Positions 23,295 to 35,964 of a DNA stretch of 64,000 nucleotides are shown here, piece by piece (position 1 is the stretch's first letter; each line of letters starts with the position of its first letter). The DNA is from Pratylenchus scribneri. Its lineage: Eukaryota; Nematoda; Chromadorea; Rhabditida; Pratylenchidae. Position numbers and translations under genes: made by a program. The notes under the pieces were generated by a model, which was given only the letters and a program-made list of their open reading frames with translations, did not search any database and was not told the origin of the DNA. The stretch covers positions 992,001-1,056,000 of the forward strand of contig JAQSEB010000091.1 in assembly GCA_030063045.1 (NCBI GenBank). Reading direction: 5' to 3'.

Positions 23295-24811
23295 AGAATG
23301 TGGCCATAAACAATTTTTCGAACATTCTTTTTTATTTAACAATCATTCCTTTATAACATTTGTGACCTAAATTTACTAAAATTTCACAAATTATGGCCTT
23401 TTTATTCGAATTTTCCTCCCCCCCCCATGATTCAAACAAATTCCAAATTGTAATCCATTAAATTATTTTACTATTGTGATTTAATTTTATTCAATTTTAT
23501 TTGTTTACTTCTTAACAACATTCCTATAAAATGTTGTAATAATAATTTTCCAAATGCGCAAATGTGGCCATTTAATCCTTTCATTCCCCAAGATTGATTC
23601 AAAATTCCAATTTAATGTTTTTGCCAGTATAATTTCGTCCATTTCATTCAAATTTATTAATATGTTTTATGCAAATTTTCACTTTTTCTCTCTTCATAAA
23701 CCATTTCATTCCTACATTTTTGGCCAAATCCATTTTGGCCAGTTCTCCGAATTGCCACAACATTTTTTACATAACTCCAATTCCTATATGAACATTTTTG
23801 TTGGGCCAAACGCCAAATTTAATCCTCATTATAATGTGGCAATATAATCAATTTTTTCTTCCCATATTCCATCAAAATCCAAGCCAATAAATAATAATAA
23901 TTTTATTATTGATGATTTCATTCAATTTATTGCAATCAATTTTATTTAATTTATAATGTGTTTTATGCAAATTTTCACTTTTTCTTCTCTTTGATTTGAT
24001 AAACCAATTGCAATTCCAAACATCTTTCGGTTTAAACCCATTTTGGCTTTTTCTCCGAACTGCCACTGTTTACCAAGGCCAGTCGACTGGCCGTACTCAC
24101 CTGTAAAAATGAATGGGGTTAATGGCGTATGGGTTTTTTGATTGTTTTTAATGAGGCTAATTAAATTAATGGGCATTTATAAAATGTATATTAGATTGGG
24201 CCAAATTCAAAGAAAACTAATGTACTTTTCTATGCCTTGGTTGAACTCAAATAACACCCTTCCTTTCCACTTTCCATCCTTGTCCACCTAATTTAAATTT
24301 TTGCTCTTTACCTAAAAAAATTTTAATTCTAATACTAATTCAATTTCGGGGGCATTTTCTTCTCACTTTAATTCGCCTTTCCCCTCCTTTACATTTTACA
24401 ATGAGCCCTTACTCTGCTGTGAGGAAAGACGAAAGATCCTTTTTACGGTAGTTGAATCCTCATTCCGTCTTATGAGTAAACCCTCTGGACAAATCGCCTT
24501 TTTTCTTTTAGAATTAGCCTATTATTAAGAAAGAGATCTTAAGGTGGTTTTCCCTTTTGTAAATATTTGATCTCTGTTGAACTTTAGTTTCCCTTTCTCC
24601 TTTATAATCAATTCTACGGTAGTTATAAACCCAATTCTTACATATCTAAAAATTAATTTGCCATCTGGGCAAGTCACTTTTATTCATAAAATGGCCTAAT
24701 TCTGCTTGAGAAAAGATCATTTTTTTTAAGGTAGTTTTCCCTAATTTTTTTTAATCTTTTTTGAAAAATTCAGCCCCCTTTTTTGAATTTTGGTATAATT
24801 TTTATCCAAAT
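23295..24811. other. Convergent spacer between innexin and formin
   Basis: No gene is supported. Segments 23655-23760 and 23945-24065 are diverged copies sharing GTTTTATGCAAATTTTCACT, ATAAACCA, CCATTTTGGC and TCTCCGAA-TTGCCAC. Both flanking genes end here, so it should contain both polyadenylation regions. Confidence 0.6.
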
Positions 24812-27800
24812 TTATGCCCTGCGAATTCTTGCCTGTCTGGTCAATGTTGGTTTTGGCCTTGTTCCCCCACTTTTTGGCGTACTCATCGGCGATTGTTGCT
24901 GTGGCGGCTTTCCATTTTGCGGTGTAATTTTCATTGATGTTGCCCTTGTGATTGATGGCGATGTGGCTGCTGTGGCCATGGATTTGGCCCTTTGAATGGG
25001 CGGTGTTGAAGTGGCCAACAATTTTGTGCCCTCAATTCCTTTCCTCTCCATCATTTTGGCATTTGTTTTGCCCACAATTCCGCCAATTGTTTGTTGTTTT
25101 TTCAATGGTGGCGTTGATCCTCCATTCCCGGCATTTTCTTCCTTTTTACCATTTTCCTCCTTTTTGGTGCCACCAAAAAGGACTACCGCATTTCCTTGAA
25201 GGCTTCGCACACGGCCCAATAATTTGATTTTCGATCGACCATTCATTTCCTTCTTCTCCAATTGTTGATTGTTTTCCAATTCATTCTTTAATTGATTTGA
25301 ATATTTTTTGTGTTTTCCATCATTTTACGTGCCAAATTCTACAGTCACCCATCAATTTTACTAATTTTAATTATTTTAATAAATGCTATTCCCTTCTATT
25401 TTACATTTTTGAACAAATTTTATTTATTCTACATCCAAAAAATTTGCATTTTCATTCCAATTCTCGATACTATTAACTTAAAAGTCAATTTTTTCCATGG
25501 ACTTAAATAGACGAATGATAGCCCATTCGAAAGAGCCCGAAAAACTGATGAGTCAATTTAGGTTGAAGGAAATTGATAAGAAGCTTGATTAAAAAGTTGT
25601 GGTGTCGAGAAAATTGAGTGAAGGGTTCCTTCCTCCTTTGGATCAGTGATATTAAATTTTAAAATAATTACAAAAAATTATGTTGAGCCCCAATCAAAAT
25701 GGCATTTTTTGGAAAAAAATAATTGATTGAAAATTGAAAAAAAATTGAATAAAATAAACTCACCATTTTGGTGTTATTTCCACCAAATGTTGTTGATATT
25801 CCCGTTGTCTTTTTCGTTGCCAAACACACTTTTGCCTCATCCGAAATGGAAATTAACGCGGATTGAGGCTTTTGGCCAGTCAATTGAGTGGTAAATGATG
25901 GCATCGATTGTTGTTTTTGGCCAAATGATGTGGTGGCTTCTTTGGCTGTTGGCCTAGACAAAGTTGGAGATTTGCCCATTGCGCAAATTTTATTATCCAA
26001 TGCGGAATTGACCATCGCCTCCAGGGAATCATTTTGTTGTGAGATTGAATTGCTATTGGAAATTGGTGGCCAATTTTGTGATTGTCGGACATTCTGCTTT
26101 AAAAAAATTATAAATTTGGCTATAAATTTATTCGGAATTAGGATGTTATTTAATTTATCAGAAAAACATTGAAATTGCCGAATGTTTAAGAAGGTTTTGT
26201 CCTAAATTCACAAAATAAACCCAAAATTGGATAGAGCTGGTCAAGACGCATCGAATGTTATATAATTTGTTATGGTTTGACCAGAATTAAATGGTATTAA
26301 ACGGTTTAAACCCATTTTGGTTTAACGGTTCAAAACTAAGTTAGAATTCGTTAAACCCAAGCCAAAATATAATCAAATAATGTGTTTTGACTAGATCTAT
26401 CGATTGGGTAAAAGGTTTATGAGTTTAGAATAAATTTCTGAACTTTTTTCAATATTTTTTGACTTTTTAAATTTTTCCCTTATTTAAATTTGCGCACCCT
26501 TTTTGCCCTTTCTTCGGCCAATAATAATTTCCCATTTGTTGTGGCCAATGTTTTCCTCCTCCCTTTCTCATCATTTTGGCCATTTTGTTGGCCTCCTCTT
26601 TCCCTTTCTTCCACAATTGTTGCCGCAATACTTTTTCGAGCGGATTGATGCCTTCCATTAATGTTGTTGGCCATGGCCACCATTTTCTTTTCGCCAAATG
26701 TGGCCAAAAATGTTGATGCAGGATTTTCTTCTCCCATTTTTTTCACCATCATTTTTTGCTCATCAATTTTGGCCACGCCATCTTCTGCTACTTTCTTGCC
26801 TTCCCTTTCCAGATTCTCCTATGCAAATTTAAATATTTATTCCATCTTTAAAAAGAATATGCCCCAATTTGTCGCAGTTTATAACTCATTAAGGATGCAA
26901 TCAATTTGGATAATTTTACTATTAAATTAAAGAGCAGACTTTTGCCTATAATTTAATATTAATTCTATTTAAATTGGTTCAGAATTTGTGGAACTAGAAT
27001 GAAAAGGGTGGAGGAGGAGATGGAGCAGTTCAACCAGTCGCAATTGATTATAATTCATATCATAATTCATCAATGATTAGACCGATTTAAATACTTTTGT
27101 TATCAAATTAAAGGGTAGACTGTTAGTTATCAAATAATATTTATTTTAATTAAATTGGTTAAAAATTGACCGAATTATGCCTAATAACCATTTAAAATGT
27201 CCTTTATATTGAATTGTCGATATTTACATTGTTTTTTATGCACAACTTCATCATTTATTAATCAATTTAAATAAATTTAATATTATTTGATAGTTAAAAG
27301 TCTGCTCTTAAATTAATAGCAAAATTATCAAAATTTGTTCATTCCTTGATGAATTATAATCAATTGTCTCTAGCTGAACTGCTCCATCTCCTTCTCTTCC
27401 ACCTTTTTCATTTTAACTACAAAAATTTCTTGCCAAATTAAATAAAAAATAATTTCCTTAGATAACCAAAAGTCTGCTCTTTAATTTGATAGTAAAATTA
27501 TTAAGTCTTCGATGAGTAATTATAAACGGCAACAAGTTGGAATTCTCAGATTCACAAATTCATTTGCCCCCAATTTTTACCTCCACAGCTTTTTCGAATC
27601 TTGCCACAAATGTGCTGACCACTTTGAAGCATTCCTCCAGCGAAAATGTCCTTTCGGGTTCACAAAAGAATGTGGCCAATTTTTGTCGGAATTCGTCCAA
27701 TTTGGCCATTTCCTGCTTGGCCATTAAAATAATTGGAGTGGATTTCTGAGAATTAAATTAAAAATCCAAAATAAATTAATTATTTATACTTGAATGAATT

Positions 27801-30800
27801 CGCTGAATTCTCCAAAAAATGTATCCTCCTCATTTTGTTGATTTTTGTCTTCTTTCTTTTCCTTCAAAATGCCCTCAAGTCGATTCATTCTATCAACAAG
27901 GCCCTTCAAGTCATCTCGAATTGCTTCCAATGAGGATCTGAAATTCGTGCATTAAATTTAAATGAGAATGTTGGAATTCCAAATTGAATAAGTGAGAATT
28001 ATTTTCAAATTCTAATAATTTTTTATAATTTATCGTTTATTCTTGTCCAATTTCTAAAGGCTTGGGAATCTTCTGAAAATGCTAATTTTTTTAGATTTTT
28101 TGCCTCAGAAATTGGGCTTGGATTTTATTATTATCAACACCGGATTAGTGTCTAAACAATAAAATTTGACTTAATAAGTCCTGTCAATATATGAGTTTTT
28201 TAGAAAATTGGCATTGGCAATTTTGGTGCCCAGCAGAATGCTTCTAGCCTATTTCACTCTTGCTTATTAATATGATTGTTCACGGTCGGTTTTAAACCGA
28301 GGTTTCGATTTCGGTTTTTAGTCGTTTTGCCAATCTTGGTTTCGAATGTTTATGATCAGTTTGGAGTTTTGGGTCAAAAAATCTGGTTTTCGGTTTCGGC
28401 TTTGACCGTTTTACCGAATCGGTTTCAACTTTTAAAGTTCGGTTTAGGTTTTTGGGTCAAAAAACTTGATATTTTCTTTCTGTTTAATGGACTGTGTGCA
28501 ACCCTACTTATTAATTTTTTCTTCAATTTGAGGCTTATGATATTTCCTATTATATACCCTTTAAAACCAACTTTGTTGCCTCCCGAACATTCCTCAATTG
28601 GTTGGCCAATTCCGTGGCACAATTTCCGGTTTGCTGAAAATATGGTACATTCAATTCCCTCCCTTCTACCATTTTTTACCTGTGCCACAAAATGTAAAAG
28701 TGTGTTCCGTCCTTTGCCCCCAATTGCCTTCACATCCTCCACTTTCCAAAGGGAATTCAGCCGAAATCCTAGGGCATTGCCTGCACCAGCCCCATGGTTT
28801 AAATAATTGCCCAAATGCAAAAGAATGTAGAGCACTTTGCGCAACAATGAACTGTGCATTAATTCTATAAAAAAATGTTTTAATTTATTTATATATTTTG
28901 TTCTTTTCGAAAAATGATAATTTAAAATTTGTCCCGTTCTTTTGATCATAGCTCTACAAGAAGGTAACTAATTTGGAAAGGCGATATGCCTTTTGAAAGC
29001 CCTAAATGTCCTCTTAAAAAGTGGCTTAAACTAATTTTTAACGACATTTATCTTTTTTAAAATGGTGAATAAAATATTTTATAGCCACTTTTTAGAGGAC
29101 ACTTTTGGTTTTAAAATGGTATATTGCCTTCTCAGATTAGTTGTTGTCTGATTGAGATATGGGCTAAAAACTTATGCATACTCATCTTAGATCGACAGTA
29201 CTCAATTCTGAAATATCTCTCTTCTTTGAAATGGTGGGGAACTAATTTTTTCTTCCTTCCAGCTATAATCAAAATTTCCCACTCCCTTTCTTCAGCTTAA
29301 AATGAATAGAAAGGGAGGAATACTGTACACAGTACAGTATGAAAAGAGGGAAATACAAATCATTCTTTTGCTGCAGATTAGATGAAGTGAGCCAATTTGT
29401 TTTATTAGTTTTCTTTCTTTTGGCCATAACTCAACAAGGAAGCAGCCAATTTGGGAAGCCGATATGTCATTTTAAAGCCCTAAATGTCCTCTAAAAAGTG
29501 GCTTAACTTATTTTTAAAAAATTAAAATAATTAAAATAAGTGACTTTTTCTCTGAAAATTCGTGATAACTAAATTAGATCAAATTAAATTATTTTAAATT
29601 CCGGGTTCTTTAATCAAATATAGGCCACTTTTTAAAATAAATTTAGGGTCTTAAAATGGCATATTGCCTTCTCAAATTGGCAAGAGCCTTGATAAATTAT
29701 GTCCAAAATAAGGCGACAAAAACTGCAGAATTGTCTCCAAAATGGGCTGTTACATTCGAAGACATTCGAATAATTTAAATTAAAAAAATTCAAAAATTTT
29801 AAAATGCCACTTTAGAGTATACTTTCGGCTTTCGTTTGATTTATCGCCTTCCCAAATTTGTTACTACCTCACTGAGCTATTAGTTAAAAGAAAACCCCTT
29901 TATTTAAAATTTTTAAAATTCAATCAATATAAATAATAAAAGTTTAGGAAATTTTCACCTTCGGCCCCTTTAAGCCAAGGCTCCAATCCGGTTCCTTCTG
30001 CCTGCATTGCTTCCAAATCCAATTGGAAGAGCATTGCCTCCAGACGAATTCTATATTCCGGAATTCGTCCAATCAATGCCAACAAAAATTGTTCTGCTTG
30101 GCCCAATGTGGATTTGTCGCCACCGAATTCGCACAGTGCCTTTTGCTATTAATTTTGGGAATTACATTTTACTTTTTTCACTCTTTTTCATTTTTTACTT
30201 CCTCTTTTGTGGGCAATAATTGGGCCAAAGTGCGCAGCCGGTCTGGGCCAATTTGGTGGGCTTTGCCCGCGGCCAAATCCCTCAACAATTGGTCAGTGTC
30301 ACGGCACATTTTCAAGAAAACATTGACACCTTAATTTGGTGGAAAATGAAATCAGCTGAATTTTATGAAACAATCAATTTTTATGTGAATTTTTGTTTTG
30401 AATTCAACAAATTTTCTATAAAATTGGTTGGATTAGAATTAAAATGTGTTAAAAGAAAGGATAATTGTTTTGTTTAAAAATAGTAAAATATTCAAAATAT
30501 AGGCAAAAATCGGTCAATTGTTGTCTTTTGGCCATAACTTTCTGGCCAATTATTTAGCAATTTTAATATAAACTTGTTGATTCTGAAACTAATTCGAAAG
30601 CGAATTTAAATTAAATAAAAAGGGGCAAAATATTATGGCCAAAAAAGAAACAAAATAGGCCAAAATCGAGCACTTTTTTGGTCATAAATTTCTGACCAAT
30701 TATGATTTATTTTATCAATCTTTTTACTATCCAAACGCTCTATAGAAAGAGCTTAATATAATGGTTTAAAAGTTTCTTTATTGAGTTGATTAATAACCGA

Positions 30801-33800
30801 ATTATTCATTTTGGAAAAATGCCATTAAAATTTACACATTCTAATATTGGAGAGCTTTTCATTTTATAGCTTTCTTGCTAATTACGATTTATCAATTTGA
30901 TATTAAAATACTCTCTAGACGGAGTTTAACCTAATATGGTTTGAAATTTTTATTTGAATGATAGCTGAGATATTACCCAATTCGAAAAAAAATAATATTA
31001 ATTTAAGGAAGATTTTTATGTCGAAAATAATTTATTTTAGTCAATTAACTTGGCCATAACAATGTATTGGGGCTTATTATAGGATTAGGCTTAAAGTTCG
31101 CAGCATATGAATCTTAAAGTAGCCTAATTTAGCCAAGCCATATGACCTTCTTAAATATAATATTTATGATGACAGAAAAATTATTCGACTAATTAAAAAC
31201 TGAAAATATTTGATAAAAGTCACAATTTCCACAAGCAAATTTGGCAACTGACTAAGACTTCGCCGAGGGCCCAACAATGAAATGCAATCATGTTTTTGAG
31301 GGCCATTCCTCCCATTTGGCATCATCGATGACCGGCGTCGTTTATAGCCATTCCCATTGTTTTGGGTGGAAACATTAATTATGGCATCAATTCCATCAGA
31401 TGAAGCATCATTATTAGTGGTTGGCGACAATGGACATCCAAAAAGTGTGTCCAATGTGGCAAAATCCAATCGATCCCCTGGCAAATTATTTAAAAAATTG
31501 TTACATAAAAAATTTTAATTTTTGCTTATTAGAAAAAAATCAGCTTTTTTATCCTTGATGATAAAAAATGGACAAATTTAAAAAATGTAAATTTATTATT
31601 TAGCAGGAAATAAGCCTTTTTCATAACATTTTCATTTGCTCTTTTCATTTTTGATAGACCATTTTCTCTTTTGATAGGGGCTAGAGGCAAATGCTGATGA
31701 GTTTCGCCGAATATCCTGCAAAGTTTTGGCTCTTATCTCATCGAGGCTCTTGCCAATATTGAAAGGCTATTTACCATTAGATAGCCCAAAGTGTCCTCTA
31801 AAAAGCGCCTTTAAAATATTTATGAAATTCTACTTTTTAAAATAGTTACATGTCCTTGAATTTAATAAACCTGAATTTAGCGAAAGCAACTTATTTTGTA
31901 ATTGTTTTATTGTTTAAAATTTTCAGAAATTTATTTTAAGGCCACTTCCTAGAAAACATTTAGGGCTTTCAAATGGCATATCGCCCTCCAAAATTGGTTG
32001 TTTCCTTGTTGAGTGATGGTCAAAAAATGGCACTGATACTCAATCTTCATGCGACTCGACATATTCAGCCGTATTTTGGCTTCAAATAAATCCGAAGTGA
32101 CAAACTCACTCAATTCCTTATCCACTGCTTCCATTCCCTGCCAAATATTATGCCCTCCGGCCATAATGATGGCATTTGTTGGCACTTTTGCCCATTGCAA
32201 ATGTCGAAGTCGGCGGCCTTGGTCAGGCAATGCTTTTGGCCGAAGATGGCGTGGAATGTCGGCAATGGCCGTTGGGCCGGCAGCTACAGTAGAATTTACC
32301 GTAAATGGCACGAATGCCATTGTGGATTCATTTAGGGAGGAAGAATTGTTTTCCATTGGAATTACGGTGGTCGATTTGAGTTGGGCAATGGGCGGTGGCG
32401 GCGGAGGCATCATCGGTTTTTTGATGGGAATTTGTGGCGGAGGCGGGGGTGGCGGTGGGGGTGGGGGAGGCGGAATAATTGAAGGCGAAGGTTGTGGGCA
32501 ATTTTGTGTAATTTGCTTGGAAGGAATGTGGGCACGGATTGAGCAAAATGTTTGATGGAATTGTTGGCCATTGAGCTGGGACATATCTCGGATTAGCCCG
32601 ATTAATTCGGCCCTTTCATTTGAAGGCATTGTTTCGAGTAAATCAAACAAATGTGGAGCCTCTTCATTCCATTTTCCTTCCTTCAAATATGGGAAAAAAA
32701 AGTAAATTCAAGTTAAATTTTAAATCAATTTGAATAAATCCCTTTGTTAGCGGTTAGCGAATGGGAAATATGGGTTGATGCCACAAAAAGCCATTTAACT
32801 CAACAATGGTTCGACGGCTTTGAATGATTTAATTATATTTTTGAATAGAGCAGAAAATTCACTATTAAATATGATTTTATTTAATAAACAATTTTATTAA
32901 CAAAATTATTCAAAAATTTGTCCAAAATGAGAAAGAAGGGCGACTGCTTTATTTCAAAGTGTCATATCTTTTTAATAAAATGATTTAATAAAATAAATTT
33001 TAAAATTTTTGATAGGAAATTTTCTGCTCTATTCAAATATAATTAAATTATTCAAAACAATTCATCCCATGTTGGAGTTATATGGTTTCAAACATTTTCA
33101 TCACCAACTTTATACTGACTGATTAGCCAACTTGCTTCTATTTATAATAGAAAATCAGGGAATAATCCAATTTTGATAATTTTAGTATCCAATTAAAGAG
33201 CAGACTTGTGGCTATCAAATGATATTAATTTTATTTAAATTTGTTTAAAATTCATGAAGTTATGCCATGAAAACAAATAAAAAATTTCGCTAATCTATAG
33301 TTAAAATCATTTTAAATTCTTTCAATAATAACATAAACCATTCTGAATCAATTCAATTAAATTTAATATATTTGATAGCCCAAAAGTCTGCTCTTTAATT
33401 TGATATCAAAATCACCAAAATTGGTCCATTCCTTGATTAGTAAATAAATGGTGATAAATTGGGGAATGGGGATCGTTCTACTCTGCTTGAATCTAATCTG
33501 CCTCTCCAAATTTCCCATTAAAAATAAAGGTGGCCTCCCAAAATTCCAAAAAATAATACCAAATTAAAAACAAATTTACCAGTAAATTGCCTTCATTTTT
33601 CGATGTCATTTGGTTTGCTTCCGTTTTGCCATCATTTCCTGCATTTTCCTCCCCGCCCATTTCTTCGCCTCCCGAAAATGTTCCCGAATCGGCATCTGCC
33701 CCTTTATTCGGTTCAATTTCTGGTTTAGCGGCCATTTCTGCTCTCGTACGAATCCAATCCTCCAATGGCTCGTCCAATTCCAAATTTGCCCGAAATCGTT

Positions 33801-35440
33801 CACTTTATTTTGGGAAAAGGGAATTTTATTTGGCCAAAAAATTTGTTTGGCCAAAATTGATGGAAAAAGGGGGGAAGAGGGGCCCATCATTTCCCATAGA
33901 AAGGCTGATTCAGAGAATAAATTGAACAAAAAAATATATAGAGGCGTCCTATGCCCAAAAAAACACCCCAAAAATGACGCACCGAAATGTAAGCATCAAT
34001 TCGTCCAGAAGAAGCTCTGAAAAAGGAGGGAAAATAAAAGTTTTTTGTTTTGATGAAAGCCAAAATTCCCTTAAAACAATATATTTAATTTGCCGAAAAA
34101 CACGGAAAAAATAATGGTTTAAGAATTTTTCCAAAATTCATAAAACAGATATACCTAATTGGATAGAGCCGCAACTGAATGGTATATAATTTGTTATGGT
34201 TTTGTCAAATAATTAAAGGGTTTTAAACAGTTTAAACCAATTTTGGTTTAATGGTTCAAAACTATAATTAGAATTTTTTAAACCTAAACCAAAAATAGTC
34301 AAATTATTCTCCTTGATACAAAACAAACTATTAATTGGGTATAAAGTCTAGGGGTTTAGGACAAACTCTAAATTTTTTAAATATTTTTGGCAAATTAAAT
34401 TCTTTGGAAATTATAATTTTTCTATATTTTTATTCCAAAATAATTTAACGCACCATCCATTTCATTGGAAAGCCGTGAACGGCTAACTCGATTCGGCGCA
34501 AATTGTAAAAGGCGAGTGCAAAGCCGAAGGCCGGCCACCACAATTTGTACACTCTGAGCTGACCGTAATTCCTCCAACAATGGCGAAAGGGAATGTGAAG
34601 AACTGTAGAGGAAAGGGAAAAGTGGCAATTAAATTGGAAGAAAAATTGGGCAATGTTTCCGCATGAATTTTAAGTAAATTTTAGCATTTAAACTTATTAG
34701 AAAATTTTATATTATTTTCTAGGCCAGATTAAACTAGCTCGAATAAAGAAAGAATTAATGGATTTGGTTGAAATGCAAAAAAGTTATGAGTTTTGAATAA
34801 AAAGAAGCGGCAAAATAGAGAACAGACCAAAATAGAGCAATAGCTATATGTTTTTTGGCCATAACTTTCTGGCCAATTAATATTTTCTCAATCATTTTAA
34901 TATTAAAATGTTCTATGGAAAGAGTTAACAAAATATAGAATTTATAGTAATTGGTCTGATAAAGAGATAGAAATTGAGAAAATAAATATGTGGACTCATT
35001 CCCTTATTAACTCCTTTTTTGTTTTTCGGTCATAACTTTATGGCCAATTAATCTTTCATCTATCATTTTTATGTCAAAATTTTCTCCAGAAAGAGCTTAA
35101 TTTAATTTTATAAAATTTAAATTAATCTGTTTGATTGAGAGTTGAAAAATTGAGAATAAAGCAAACTCACTCGGTCAAATCCTGCCAGCACCAAAGGCAT
35201 TCAATGGCGGCGGAATGGCCCCTTTCTGGGCAACGGTACAACATGGCATTGAGCAATTCAAGGACGTCTAACGGCTCAGAATCTGTGAATTCCAGAGGAT
35301 TATATTATTTGAGGAAAAATGTGCCGACCAAAAAGGAAACGTGGAAAATGTCGCTGCGGTTCGGCCAATATTTCCTCCAGCGTTGGAAGGGAATCTGGTT
35401 CGGTGGAGGCTGAAGATATGGATGAAGATAATGCCACCAT
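24812..35440 (-). CDS. Formin (FH1-FH2), INF2/FHDC1-like
   Basis: Actin-filament nucleator and elongator. Sixteen exons: 35440-35329, 35282-35171, 34602-34454, 34016-33983, 33802-33580, 32680-32056, 31477-31253, 30329-30199, 30139-29959, 28864-28680, 28633-28572, 27937-27790, 27745-27581, 26818-26498, 26096-25764 and 25285-24812, giving 1159 residues with phase kept throughout. Residues 1-210 are helical and DID-like (LDVLELLNAMLYRCPERG; AGLRLCTRLLQF). FH1 is residues 277-307, with a run of 13 Pro. FH2 runs from about 365 to 790: LRHLQWAKVPTNAI, LDTLFGCPL, LLGPRRSLSVNVFLKM, GQAEQFLLALIGRIPEYR, LGNYLNHGAGAGNALGF and NTLLHFVAQ. The last block is closest to the FHDC1/INF2 branch. The 370-residue tail is basic, Gln/Ser/Thr-rich. 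The donor of exon 6 (GTCGCA) is the weakest join. Confidence 0.9.
26225..26445 (+). repeat. Repeat family B, copy 2
   Basis: Formin intron 14; keeps GGATAGAGCTGGTCAAGACG and the TTAAACGGTTTAAACC core. Confidence 0.85.
26880..27540. repeat. Repeat family D, formin intron 13
   Basis: Two or more inverted copies sharing AAAGAGCAGACTTTTG / AAAAGTCTGCTCTTTAATTT, TAATATTATTTGATAG and GAATTATAATCAATTG. The element pairs can fold on each other. Confidence 0.65.
28935..29172. repeat. Palindromic family A, copy 7
   Basis: Formin intron 9, with a shortened centre. It begins about 70 bp above exon 10. Confidence 0.8.
29415..29890. repeat. Palindromic family A, copy 8 plus adjacent half copy
   Basis: A full copy (29415-29710) is followed by a right-arm-only remnant (29806-29890) ending CACTGAGCTATTAGTTAAAA. 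Same formin intron as copy 7. Confidence 0.75.
30525..30990. repeat. Repeat family C cluster 1
   Basis: Three diverged direct units starting with TTTTGGCCATAACTTTCTGG-type sequence followed by CCAATTA...TTTTAAT and CTCTATAGAAAGAGCTTAAT, in formin intron 7. Confidence 0.6.
31722..32027. repeat. Palindromic family A, copy 9
   Basis: Fills most of formin intron 6, ending 28 bp from the exon 6 donor. Confidence 0.8.
32800..33090. repeat. Repeat family E, copy 2
   Basis: Same structure: AATTATATTTTTGAATAGAG with GCAGAAAATTCACTATTAAA on the left, and GAAATTTTCTGCTCTATTCA with ATATAATTAAATTATT on the right. Formin intron 5. Confidence 0.7.
33140..33460. repeat. Repeat family D, formin intron 5
   Basis: Clear inverted pair: AATTAAAGAGCAGACTTGTG on the left and AAAAGTCTGCTCTTTAATTT on the right. 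Confidence 0.7.
34145..34375 (+). repeat. Repeat family B, copy 3
   Basis: Formin intron 3, diverged (TTTTAAACAGTTTAAACC core). Confidence 0.75.
34850..35145. repeat. Repeat family C cluster 2
   Basis: Two more units of the same kind in formin intron 2 (TTTTTTGGCCATAACTTTCT and GTTTTTCGGTCATAACTTTA). Confidence 0.6.
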
Positions 35441-35583
35441 TTTGGGCTTAAATTTATTCAGGCCTTTGCCTTCGTTTTGATAAATTTCTGAAAACTTTTA
35501 AGAAATTGCTCCTCCGAAAAAGGGAATAATTGAATAAAAGGGAGACTCATATCTCATATGCTGATTATATATTTGCATTGGCT

Positions 35584-35909
35584 TTTTGGCTCATAGTTCA
35601 ATGAGGCAATGACCAATCTGCGAAGGCGATATATCATTTGAATGACCTAAATATCCTCTAAAAAGTGTCCTATTTGAATTATTGCAAAATTCATAATTAA
35701 ATACAACTTAAATGTCTTTGAGTGTAATGGACACGAATTTTTGGGAATGTCTTTGAATGTAATAAGACCCGAATTTTTAGTCACTTATTTTACAATATCT
35801 TTTAAATTTTCAAAAATTAAATTATACCACTTTTTATGGGATATTTAGAGCTTTCGAATGGCATATTTCCTTCCTAAATTGATTACTTCTTTGTTGAGAT
35901 ATGGCCAAA
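35584..35909. repeat. Palindromic family A, copy 10
   Basis: Lies about 145 bp upstream of the formin start codon. The centre carries a doubled GTCTTTGA-TGTAAT motif. Confidence 0.8.
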
Positions 35910-35964
35910 CTAGAGCATTATACATCATCTAATTTCAAATAAAAATGACCCTAAAAAGAGAATT

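Noticed and set aside
23946..24176. Minus-strand ORF with GEYGQSTGLGKQW as an extra formin exon
   Set aside because: The formin tail already ends with a stop at 24812, and the ORF overlaps a noncoding duplication.
32049..32555. 168-codon plus-strand ORF with poly-Gly
   Set aside because: It is the antisense shadow of the formin FH1 polyproline exon.
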